Positions 1 through 5,396 of a stretch of 6,521 nucleotides of DNA are shown here, in pieces (the first letter of the stretch is position 1; every line of letters starts with the position of its first letter). Source of the stretch: Chloroflexota bacterium (GTDB lineage Bacteria; Chloroflexota; Anaerolineae; Anaerolineales; Anaerolineaceae); the NCBI GenBank assembly GCA_019136175.1, contig JAGVUS010000310.1, positions 1 through 6,521 of the forward strand, written 5' to 3'. Under the pieces are notes generated by a model. That model was not told the DNA's origin, searched no databases, and saw only the letters and a program-made list of their open reading frames with translations. Both the position numbers and the translations under genes were made by a program.

Positions 1-186
1 GAGGATATCCAGCAGGAACACGAAGCCCCCTCCGCTGCTGTTGCAGAGGAGGAACCGGAGGAACACGAAGGTCACCTGGATGTATTTGAGAGCTTCCTGA
101 ATAATCTCAACTTTGACCTCCCCGGCGACCAGCCCGGTGGAGAGGGACCGGATGTGCCTGGTGACGATCCCGGGGAAACCCCATGA
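1..186 (+). CDS. C-terminal tail of an unidentified acidic protein (5' end outside window)
   Basis: The reading frame is open from the first base and ends with TGA at 184-186, giving 61 residues. It is very acidic and rich in Glu, Asp, Pro and Gly: an EEEPEEHEGH-like stretch, then a short hydrophobic patch (VFESFLNNLNF), then a Gly/Pro/Asp-rich end. This looks like a disordered, charged C-terminal tail, and no catalytic domain is visible. The stop overlaps the dnaB start in an ATGA arrangement, which indicates one transcript and probable translational coupling. In many bacteria the gene before dnaB is rplI (ribosomal protein L9), and an L9 with an acidic extension is one possibility, but nothing in the visible part proves it. 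I do not recognise the gene. The reading frame itself is well supported by the overlap and by the absence of stops. Confidence 0.6.
   Translation, partial: EDIQQEHEAPSAAVAEEEPEEHEGHLDVFESFLNNLNFDLPGDQPGGEGPDVPGDDPGETP
172..182 (+). promoter_or_regulatory. GGGG-AAA-CCCC mini-hairpin covering the dnaB ribosome-binding region
   Basis: GGGG (172-175) and CCCC (179-182) flank AAA and lie immediately before the dnaB ATG at 183. The GGGGA run is the only Shine-Dalgarno-like sequence at a workable distance, and it would be paired in the folded RNA. Together with the ATGA overlap, this suggests that dnaB initiation depends on ribosomes arriving from the upstream gene. The regulatory role is inference; only the base pairing is seen. 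Confidence 0.3.
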
Positions 187-1571
187 GCGACATTCCCCCG
201 TTTGACGAGACCCCTGCCGATCTTCAGCAGCTTCCCCACAGCCGCGAGGCGGAAGAGGCGGTGCTGGGTGCTGTACTGATCAACCGTGAGGTCTTTTTTG
301 ACCTGGCGGTCTTCTTGTCAGCGGATGATTTTTACATCATCCGCAACCGCTGGATTTGGGAGGCAATGATCCGGCTCTCGGAGCACCGCCAGCCGCTGGA
401 TTTGCTGCTGGTGGCGGACGACCTGGAGGAACACAGCCAACTGGAGGAAATTGGCGGCAGGGCGTACCTGATCTCACTGGTCAACCAGACCCCTTCCGCC
501 ATGTATGCTGTTTCTTATGGCGAGGTGGTCAAGGAAATGTCCATCCGCCGCCGCATGCTCACCGCCGCTAACAACCTGGCGCGCATGGCGCACACCCGCG
601 ACCAGTCGCTGGATACCATCATCGGCGAAGCGGAAAAAGCCATCTTTGGTCTCAAGGAAGACCAGGCGCAGCGGGATATCAAGCCCATCCAGGTGGTGGT
701 CAGCGCCTATTTTGACCAGGTGGACCAGCGCTCCCGTCACGATGAGGAAATCATGGGGGTTCCCACCGGTCTGCTGGACCTGGACCGGGTGCTGGGCGGA
801 TTGCAAAAATCCGACCTGCTGATTATTGCCGGGCGACCCGGCATGGGCAAGACTGGCTTTCTGCTCTCGGTGGCAAAGAATGCCGCCCTCAAGCACAAGA
901 AGCGTGTGGCAATCTTCTCGCTGGAAATGTCCAACGAGCAGCTTGTCCAGCGCCTGATTGCCCAGGAGACGGGCATCGACACCCAGAAGATGCGCACCGG
1001 CAAGCTGGACCCGGACGAGTGGCAGTTGTTTGTGCACGCCATTGAAGTGCTGGGGGAGACGGAAATCTGGCTGGATGACACCCCTGCACTCACACCCATG
1101 CAGCTTCGCACCAAGTGCCGCCGGTTGGAATTGGAACACGGGCTGGACCTGGTCGTTGTGGATTACCTCCAACTCATGTCCAGTGATACCCGCAACGACA
1201 ACCGCGTCCAGGAAGTTTCCTACATCTCGCGCAACCTCAAGATCCTGGCGCGCGAATTGAAGGTCCCGGTGCTGGCGGCGGCGCAGCTTTCCCGCGCCGT
1301 GGAGCAGCGCACCGACAAGCGCCCCATCCTGTCCGACCTGCGTGAATCCGGCAGCCTGGAACAGGATGCCGATATTGTCATGTTCATTAACCGCCCCGAC
1401 GCGCTGGATAAGGATAATCCCCGCCAGAACGTGGCGGAAATCATTGTTGCCAAGCACCGCAACGGTCCCACCCACCCCGGGATTGAACTGGTCTTCCGCA
1501 ACAACCTGGCGCGGTTCGACAACGCTGAAACATCCACGCTGCCGCCCGCCCCGGGCAGGCGCAACAGGTAG
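183..1571 (+). CDS. dnaB: Replicative DNA helicase DnaB
   Basis: This is the ring-shaped hexameric helicase that unwinds DNA 5' to 3' at the replication fork, driven by NTP hydrolysis. It has 462 residues, close to the family's usual 450-470. Residues ~17-120 are the all-helical DnaB N-terminal domain (LPHSREAEEAVLGAVL...), followed by a linker and a RecA-like motor from ~190. Visible motifs are Walker A GRPGMGKT (217-224), SLEMS (246-250), Walker B ending VVVDYLQLM (D327), AAQLSRAVE (~366-374), LSDLRESGSLEQDAD (382-396), and the K424/R426 pair of AKHRNGPT, which supplies the arginine finger to the neighbouring subunit. No intein interrupts the P-loop or the later motifs. The ATG overlaps the preceding stop, and the only upstream SD-like sequence is GGGGA. 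It is the first identifiable gene of a replication operon with a DnaD-domain protein and a loader-like ATPase. Confidence 0.97.
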   Translation: MSDIPPFDETPADLQQLPHSREAEEAVLGAVLINREVFFDLAVFLSADDFYIIRNRWIWEAMIRLSEHRQPLDLLLVADDLEEHSQLEEIGGRAYLISLVNQTPSAMYAVSYGEVVKEMSIRRRMLTAANNLARMAHTRDQSLDTIIGEAEKAIFGLKEDQAQRDIKPIQVVVSAYFDQVDQRSRHDEEIMGVPTGLLDLDRVLGGLQKSDLLIIAGRPGMGKTGFLLSVAKNAALKHKKRVAIFSLEMSNEQLVQRLIAQETGIDTQKMRTGKLDPDEWQLFVHAIEVLGETEIWLDDTPALTPMQLRTKCRRLELEHGLDLVVVDYLQLMSSDTRNDNRVQEVSYISRNLKILARELKVPVLAAAQLSRAVEQRTDKRPILSDLRESGSLEQDADIVMFINRPDALDKDNPRQNVAEIIVAKHRNGPTHPGIELVFRNNLARFDNAETSTLPPAPGRRNR

Positions 1572-1574
1572 GAG
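1570..1574 (+). promoter_or_regulatory. Shine-Dalgarno AGGAG of the DnaD-domain gene, overlapping the dnaB stop
   Basis: AGGAG lies 5 bases before the ATG at 1580 and shares its first two bases with the dnaB TAG stop (1569-1571). A terminating ribosome would sit on this site, which favours reinitiation and balanced synthesis of the helicase and its partner protein. It also confirms 1580 as the start. Confidence 0.7.
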
Positions 1575-1579
1575 ACGGA

Positions 1580-2272
1580 ATGCCGTTTGCCGGGTTTTCC
1601 TCTTCCAAAACCAGGACGACGCCCCTGCCGGAAGCTTTCTTTGCCGAGCTTCTGCCGCAGGTGGATGACCTGGGCGAATTGAAGGTGACGCTCTATGCCT
1701 TCTGGCACCTCAGCCGGCAGGAGGGCAGCCTGCGCTACCTGACCGGGCGGGATTTTGCCGAAGATTCCCGCCTGCTGGAAGGGCTGCCCGGCGGTGCGGA
1801 AGCGCTTCCGGGCGCATTGGACCGGGCGGTACGGCGCGGCACCCTGCTGCGTGCCCAACCAGCCCAGGGGGAGACGGGCGACTCCCTGTATTTTCTCAAT
1901 ACCCCGCGCGGCAGGGCTGCCTACCAGGGCTTGCTCAAGGGCACCTGGCAGCCGGAAGACGGCTCGCACCCGGAAATCCGCCTGGAACTGGATCGCCCCA
2001 ATATTTTCCGCCTGTATGAAGAAAATATTGGTCCGCTCACCCCGCTGATTGCGGATATCCTGCGGGATGCCGAACAGACTTACCCGGCGGCGTGGATTGA
2101 AGATGCCTTGCGCCAGGCGGTGCAGGCAAATGCCCGCAACTGGCGCTACGTTGAAGCCATCCTGCGGAGGCGGATGGAGAGAGGAACAAGCGATGGGAAA
2201 CATCCAGGAGAATCTGAAAAAGATCGCCGCCGGTATGTCGAGGGAGAATTCGGTGACTACATCGAGCACTGA
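1580..2272 (+). CDS. DnaD-domain primosomal / replication initiation protein
   Basis: This 230-residue protein has the two-part layout of Bacillus DnaD. Residues ~14-115 form a helical, winged-helix-like N-terminal region (TPLPEAFFAELLPQVDDLGELKVTLYAFWHL). Residues ~141-202 are the DnaB_2/DnaD C-terminal domain, recognisable from NIFRLYEENIGPLTPLIADIL, the following WIEDALRQAV and NWRYVEAIL. In Firmicutes, DnaD binds DNA with DnaA or PriA and helps recruit the helicase-loader complex; the same role is inferred here because the gene sits between dnaB and a DnaI-like ATPase. The typical YxxxIxxxW signature is present as Y190 and I194, but the third position is R198 rather than Trp. The last ~28 residues (GKHPGESEKDRRRYVEGEFGDYIEH) are charged and lie in the region that also encodes the start of the next gene. 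A strong AGGAG supports the ATG. Domain assignment is confident; the exact role is inferred. Confidence 0.85.
   Translation: MPFAGFSSSKTRTTPLPEAFFAELLPQVDDLGELKVTLYAFWHLSRQEGSLRYLTGRDFAEDSRLLEGLPGGAEALPGALDRAVRRGTLLRAQPAQGETGDSLYFLNTPRGRAAYQGLLKGTWQPEDGSHPEIRLELDRPNIFRLYEENIGPLTPLIADILRDAEQTYPAAWIEDALRQAVQANARNWRYVEAILRRRMERGTSDGKHPGESEKDRRRYVEGEFGDYIEH
2176..2185 (+). promoter_or_regulatory. Purine-rich ribosome-binding site GGAGAGAGGA that decides the loader start
   Basis: This all-purine block ends 7 bases before the ATG at 2193 and lies inside the DnaD coding sequence. The alternative downstream ATG at 2235 has no comparable purine run before it (GCCGCCGGT). The site therefore supports initiation at 2193 and an 80-base overlap with the DnaD gene. 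Confidence 0.6.
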
Positions 2273-3605
2273 ACCGGCTGCAGATGCCGCCACGCCCCAC
2301 TGCCCCATCTGCAATGACCTGGGGTTTGTGCGGTTGGATGTGCCCATGGACGATCCCCGCTTTGGCAGGCTGCAGGTTTGCGTCTGCCGGCAGGAGGCGG
2401 TGGAGGAGGCTGCCCACCAGCGCCTGTACCGCCTGAGTAACCTGGCTGCCTTTGAGACCTGCCAGTTTGACACCTTCCGCATCGAAGGGCGTGGCAGCCT
2501 GGGCGATGCCCAGGTGGAATCGCTCCGGCAGGCGCTCAGCCTGGCGGAAGCCTACGCCCGCTCGCTTGACGGCTGGCTGGTGTTGATGGGCGGCTATGGC
2601 TGCGGCAAGACCCACCTGGCGGCGGCAATTGCCCATGCCGTGGTCCGGCGCGGTATTCCCACCCTCTTTCTGACCGTTCCCGACCTGCTGGACTGGCTGC
2701 GTTATGCCTACCAGGACCCGGAAACCTCGTTTGAAGTGCGCTTTGAAGAAATCCGCAACATCCAGCTCCTCGTGCTGGATGACCTGGGAACCCAGAATGC
2801 CACGCCCTGGGCACAGGAAAAACTCTTCCAGGTGATTGACTATCGTTCCATCCACCGCCTGCCCACGGTGGTGACCAGCAACCAGGAACTGGCGGAACTG
2901 GACGGGCGGATTGCCTCGCGCATCCAGAACCCCGACCTTTCCACCGTGATTTACATCCAGGCGCCGGATTACCGCGCCCCCATCGCACCGCCGGACTCCT
3001 CACCCGGGCTTTCCGCCCTCAAGCTGCTTGTCGACCGCACCTTTGGCAATTTCAGCCTGCGTGAGCGTGAAAAACTGCCGGAAGACCAGCAGGTCAGCCT
3101 GGAAAAAGCCTTCCGGGCTGCCCAGCTGTATGCCGAGCGCCCCTCCGGCTGGCTGGTGTTGATGGGCGGATATGGCTGCGGCAAGACCCACCTGGCGGCG
3201 GCGATTGGCAACTACCGTACCGGGATGGGTGAGGAGCCGCTCTTCGTGGTGGTCCCCGACCTGCTGGATCATCTCCGCTCCACCTTCAGCCCCACCAGCC
3301 GCACAACCTACGACCGGGTGTTTGACGAAGTGCGCACCACCCCGCTCCTCGTCCTGGATGACCTGGGGACGCAGTCCGCCACCCCGTGGGCGCGGGAAAA
3401 GCTCTACCAGATTTTCAACTACCGCTATAATGCCCGCCTGCCATTGGTGATCACCACCGCTGCATCGCTGGAGGAAATTGACCCGCGCATCCGCAGCCGC
3501 ATGCTGGATTCGCGGCTGTGCACCATCCACGCCATCCTGGCGCCATCCTACCGCCCGGCACCCGCCGCACCCCGCAAACCGCGCCCTACGCGTTCCCGGG
3601 ACTGA
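2193..3605 (+). CDS. DnaI/DnaC-type helicase-loader-like ATPase with a zinc finger and two tandem AAA+ domains
   Basis: This 470-residue protein resembles the DnaI/DnaC/IstB family, whose members open or escort the DnaB ring onto DNA. Residues 1-35 are a short helix plus a low-complexity linker. A probable zinc-binding unit follows, with C37/C40 (CPIC) and C63/C65 (CVC) around a DVPMDDPRFGRL segment. AAA+ domain 1 has Walker A GGYGCGKTH (133-141), Walker B LLVLDDLG (D196, D197), sensor-1 TSN (N230) and arginine-finger motif RIASR (R239/R243). AAA+ domain 2 has GGYGCGKTH (325-333), LLVLDDLG (D389, D390), TTA where TSN is expected (A423), and RIRSR (R432/R436). The tail is Pro/Arg-rich. Single-module DnaI and DnaC are only about 250-310 residues, so this is an internal duplication. 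The open frame extends upstream to 2049, but that part is a shadow of the DnaD gene. Its place after dnaB and a DnaD gene supports helicase loading, which remains inference; an IstB-like transposition role is unlikely because no transposase is nearby. Confidence 0.85.
   Translation: MGNIQENLKKIAAGMSRENSVTTSSTEPAADAATPHCPICNDLGFVRLDVPMDDPRFGRLQVCVCRQEAVEEAAHQRLYRLSNLAAFETCQFDTFRIEGRGSLGDAQVESLRQALSLAEAYARSLDGWLVLMGGYGCGKTHLAAAIAHAVVRRGIPTLFLTVPDLLDWLRYAYQDPETSFEVRFEEIRNIQLLVLDDLGTQNATPWAQEKLFQVIDYRSIHRLPTVVTSNQELAELDGRIASRIQNPDLSTVIYIQAPDYRAPIAPPDSSPGLSALKLLVDRTFGNFSLREREKLPEDQQVSLEKAFRAAQLYAERPSGWLVLMGGYGCGKTHLAAAIGNYRTGMGEEPLFVVVPDLLDHLRSTFSPTSRTTYDRVFDEVRTTPLLVLDDLGTQSATPWAREKLYQIFNYRYNARLPLVITTAASLEEIDPRIRSRMLDSRLCTIHAILAPSYRPAPAAPRKPRPTRSRD
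2570..2631 (+). repeat. Internal direct repeat, copy 1 (P-loop of AAA+ domain 1)
   Basis: This 62-base block matches the block at 3146-3207 at 60 of 62 positions by hand alignment and encodes residues ~127-146 of the loader-like ATPase, including Walker A. The two mismatches are both third-codon-position and silent. It is part of the tandem AAA+ duplication, but far more similar than the rest of the two domains. Confidence 0.85.
3146..3207 (+). repeat. Internal direct repeat, copy 2 (P-loop of AAA+ domain 2)
   Basis: This is the partner of 2570-2631 at an offset of 576 bases, encoding residues ~319-338. Both copies even use the less common Leu codon TTG in the same place (gtg ttg atg). The Walker B blocks at ~2766 and ~3345, by contrast, differ at several silent sites. 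Confidence 0.85.
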
Positions 3606-3620
3606 ACCACATCATCCGGG

Positions 3621-3673
3621 CAATCCACGGAACCACCTTGCGTGAAGGCAGGTGGACCTTCCAGCGCGGATTG
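3621..3673 (+). other. Nested imperfect palindrome downstream of the loader-like gene
   Basis: Three nested arms can pair: CAATCC (3621-3626) with GGATTG (3668-3673), GGAA (3629-3632) with TTCC (3659-3662), and CCACCT (3633-3638) with AGGTGG (3650-3655). That is 16 base pairs with small internal loops, and the apex GC (3640-3641) can also pair with GC (3648-3649). It begins 15 bases after the loader stop. No T-run follows, so it is not a classical intrinsic terminator; it could stabilise the 3' end of the replication mRNA or slow the polymerase. Function is unknown. Confidence 0.4.
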
Positions 3674-3713
3674 GATTAAGAGGTTTGACCCCCCGGAATG
3701 GTTATAAATGTCA

Positions 3714-3742
3714 GACAAATTTGCATTCACCTGGTTTATAAT
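3714..3742 (+). promoter_or_regulatory. Probable sigma-70-type promoter for the carboxyltransferase gene
   Basis: A perfect TATAAT lies at 3737-3742 in the most AT-rich stretch of the window, upstream of a gene preceded by a 217-base gap. At the standard 17-base spacing the -35 position reads GACAAA (3714-3719), a poor match to TTGACA, so an activator or a relaxed -35 may be involved. Transcription would start near 3749 and leave a leader of roughly 70 bases. A second AT-rich hexamer, TATAAA (3703-3708), has no properly spaced -35. Confidence 0.45.
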
Positions 3743-3773
3743 TTGAGACTGGTACGATTTATGCCATTGTTGG

Positions 3774-3808
3774 ATTGTTCCTGCCGCTGGCAGTTTTGGA
3801 AAAACAAT
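3774..3808 (+). promoter_or_regulatory. Foldable 5' leader before the carboxyltransferase gene
   Basis: CTGCC (3781-3785) and GGCAG (3789-3793) form a compact hairpin with a GCT loop, followed directly by TTTT. ATTGTT (3774-3779) can pair around it with AACAAT (3803-3808). A second ATTGTT copy at 3766-3771 could compete for the same partner. The structure sits just before the AGGTGA ribosome-binding site (3813-3818). It may modulate transcription or translation of the downstream gene; no known riboswitch class is recognised. Confidence 0.3.
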
Positions 3809-3822
3809 TTACAGGTGAATGA

Positions 3823-5313
3823 ATGACAAAATCCATCCAATTGACGGACTTAACCCTGCGCGACGGAAATCAGAGCATTGCCGCCACCCGTATGACGCGC
3901 GAACAAACCCTGCGCATCCTGCCCATGCTGCAGCGCGCCGGTTACACCCGCATGGAACTCTGGGGCGGCGCCATCCTTGATTCCTGCATTCGCTTTTTAA
4001 ATGAAGACCCCTGGGAGCGGCTGGAAGCCTATGCCCGTATCCTGGGCGGTTCGGGGAAAATCCAGGCGCTCCTGCGCGGGCAGAATCTCTTTGCCTACCA
4101 GCCCTACCCTGATGACCTGGTGATCTCCTTTGTCAAGCAGGCAGTTGAATCGGGTGTGGGCGTCATGCGTATTTTTGATGCCCTGAATGATGAACGCAAC
4201 CTGACGATTGCCCTGCTGGCAACCAAGGCATACGGTGCCAAAGCCGAAGCCGCTCTCTCCTATACCGTCAGCCCGGTGCATACCGTGGATTATTTTGTGG
4301 ACTATGCCCGCCGCCTGGAGGAAATGGGCGCTGACCAGCTTGCCATCAAGGATATGGCTGGCTTGCTGCACCCCGTTGATGCCGTTGCCCTCATCCGCAG
4401 GCTGCGCCAAAATACCTCGCTGCCGATTGCCCTGCATTCCCATACCACCACTGGCGTGGGGTTGTTGAATGCAGTGATTGGCATGGTCTATGGCGTGGAT
4501 TCCATTGACTGCGCCATCACTCCGTTTGCTGGCGGTTCCTCGCACCCCCCGGTGGAATTGTTGATTGTCTTTGCCGAGGAACTGGGGCTGGAACACGGGC
4601 TGGAAAAACGCTTCGTCATCCAGGCGCAGGCGGAACTCTTCCGCATTTTCGATGAATTAAAAACCCACATTTCCTATCATGGCAAGTATTACCGCCCGGT
4701 GATGTTTGAAGATATCAACCGCCACCAGGTCCAGGAAATCCTCCGGCTGGTCAGCACGCCCATCCCTGAGAACATGGAAACTGCCCTGGCGCTTTCCCGC
4801 ACAATGCTCAAGGAACTGGGCTATCCCGATTACGATGACCGCATCTTTGATTCCCAGATCCCCGGCGGTATGCTTTCCAACCTGCAATCCCAGCTCCGCT
4901 CCATGGGGCGGGATGATATCCTCGACCGGCTGATGACCGAAATTCCCCGCGTGCGCCGGGATGTGGGCTATGTCCCGCTGGTCACACCCACCAGCCAGAT
5001 CGTTGGCTCGCAGGCTGCCTTTAACCTGATCATGGGCGAGGAATATGCCCACGCCTCCGATGAATTTCGCATGCTGCTGCGGGGCGAATTTGGGCGCACG
5101 CCTGCCCAGCCCAATCCCGAAGTGGTCCGCAAGGTGCTGGGCGAAGCCGAGGAACCGCTGCGCTACCGCCCGGCATCCTACCTGATGCCTGTACTGGAAG
5201 AGCCGGTCCGGCTGCCATTTGTCCGCACTCACAAGGACCTGCTGCTGCACTTTCTTTTCCGGGAGGCGGCGGATACTTTTCTGAAAAACCGCTATGCGTT
5301 GGAGGAAGTGTAA
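3823..5313 (+). CDS. Stand-alone carboxyltransferase subunit, oxaloacetate decarboxylase alpha / pyruvate carboxylase B type
   Basis: Enzymes of this family move a carboxyl group between carboxybiotin and an acceptor such as pyruvate, on a metal-dependent TIM barrel. Of 496 residues, ~5-270 form the HMGL-like barrel and ~290-470 the PYC/OADA conserved domain. Probable metal ligands are D14 in TLRDGNQS, K176 in AIKDMAGLL (carbamylated in relatives), and H205/H207 in HSHTTTG. Other landmarks are WGGAILDSCIRFLNEDPWE, RGQNLF (85-90), RIFDALND (116-123), PFAGGSSHPPVE and PGGMLSNL (347-354). The protein ends without the Ala/Pro linker and the MKM biotin-attachment domain found in full-length OadA, so a separate biotin carrier and biotin carboxylase must exist elsewhere. 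GN replaces the usual AH after the RD of the first motif. AGGTGA lies 4 bases before the ATG, and the gene appears to be a single-gene unit with its own promoter. The natural acceptor (pyruvate/oxaloacetate or an acyl-CoA) cannot be fixed from sequence alone. Confidence 0.88.
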   Translation: MTKSIQLTDLTLRDGNQSIAATRMTREQTLRILPMLQRAGYTRMELWGGAILDSCIRFLNEDPWERLEAYARILGGSGKIQALLRGQNLFAYQPYPDDLVISFVKQAVESGVGVMRIFDALNDERNLTIALLATKAYGAKAEAALSYTVSPVHTVDYFVDYARRLEEMGADQLAIKDMAGLLHPVDAVALIRRLRQNTSLPIALHSHTTTGVGLLNAVIGMVYGVDSIDCAITPFAGGSSHPPVELLIVFAEELGLEHGLEKRFVIQAQAELFRIFDELKTHISYHGKYYRPVMFEDINRHQVQEILRLVSTPIPENMETALALSRTMLKELGYPDYDDRIFDSQIPGGMLSNLQSQLRSMGRDDILDRLMTEIPRVRRDVGYVPLVTPTSQIVGSQAAFNLIMGEEYAHASDEFRMLLRGEFGRTPAQPNPEVVRKVLGEAEEPLRYRPASYLMPVLEEPVRLPFVRTHKDLLLHFLFREAADTFLKNRYALEEV

Positions 5314-5343
5314 ATTCCTCCAGGCAGGTGAAGAAGAAACAGA

Positions 5344-5375
5344 ACAGGGCATCCTGCCACGGCAGGGTGCCCTGT
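5344..5375. terminator. Shared bidirectional terminator hairpin between convergent genes
   Basis: ACAGGGCATCCTGCC (5344-5358) pairs with GGCAGGGTGCCCTGT (5361-5375): 15 pairs with one T:G wobble, realistically opening to a CACG tetraloop. It lies between the carboxyltransferase stop (5313) and the rsgA stop (5397). Read on the minus strand, the stem is followed by a pyrimidine tract, the complement of GAAGAAGAAACAGA, with several U-rich blocks, so it best fits intrinsic termination of the rsgA transcript. On the plus strand the following GATATTACTT is a weaker tract. Confidence 0.75.
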
Positions 5376-5396
5376 GATATTACTTGAGAAGTGGAA

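Noticed and set aside
2049..2192. Upstream extension of the loader frame to an ATG at 2049
   Set aside because: This part encodes Arg/Cys/Pro-rich sequence without family similarity and overlaps the conserved DnaD domain read in another frame. The SD at 2176-2185 points to 2193.
1220..2482. Long 420-codon open frame on the minus strand opposite dnaB, the DnaD gene and the loader gene
   Set aside because: It lies antisense to three well-supported genes, crosses their boundaries, and its translation shows no domain. GC-rich codon usage creates such open antisense frames; the same applies to 474-1475, 2037-2855, 3000-3530, 3997-4596 and 4657-5352.
2193..3605. IstB-type transposition helper of an insertion sequence
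   Set aside because: The AAA+ motifs are shared with IstB, but there is no transposase, no terminal inverted repeat pair and no target duplication. The N-terminal zinc finger and the dnaB/DnaD neighbourhood fit a helicase loader better.
3606..3822. Replication origin or DnaA-box cluster near the replication genes
   Set aside because: I looked for TTATNCACA-like boxes on both strands of the AT-richer gap and found none. A promoter explains the AT-rich stretch.
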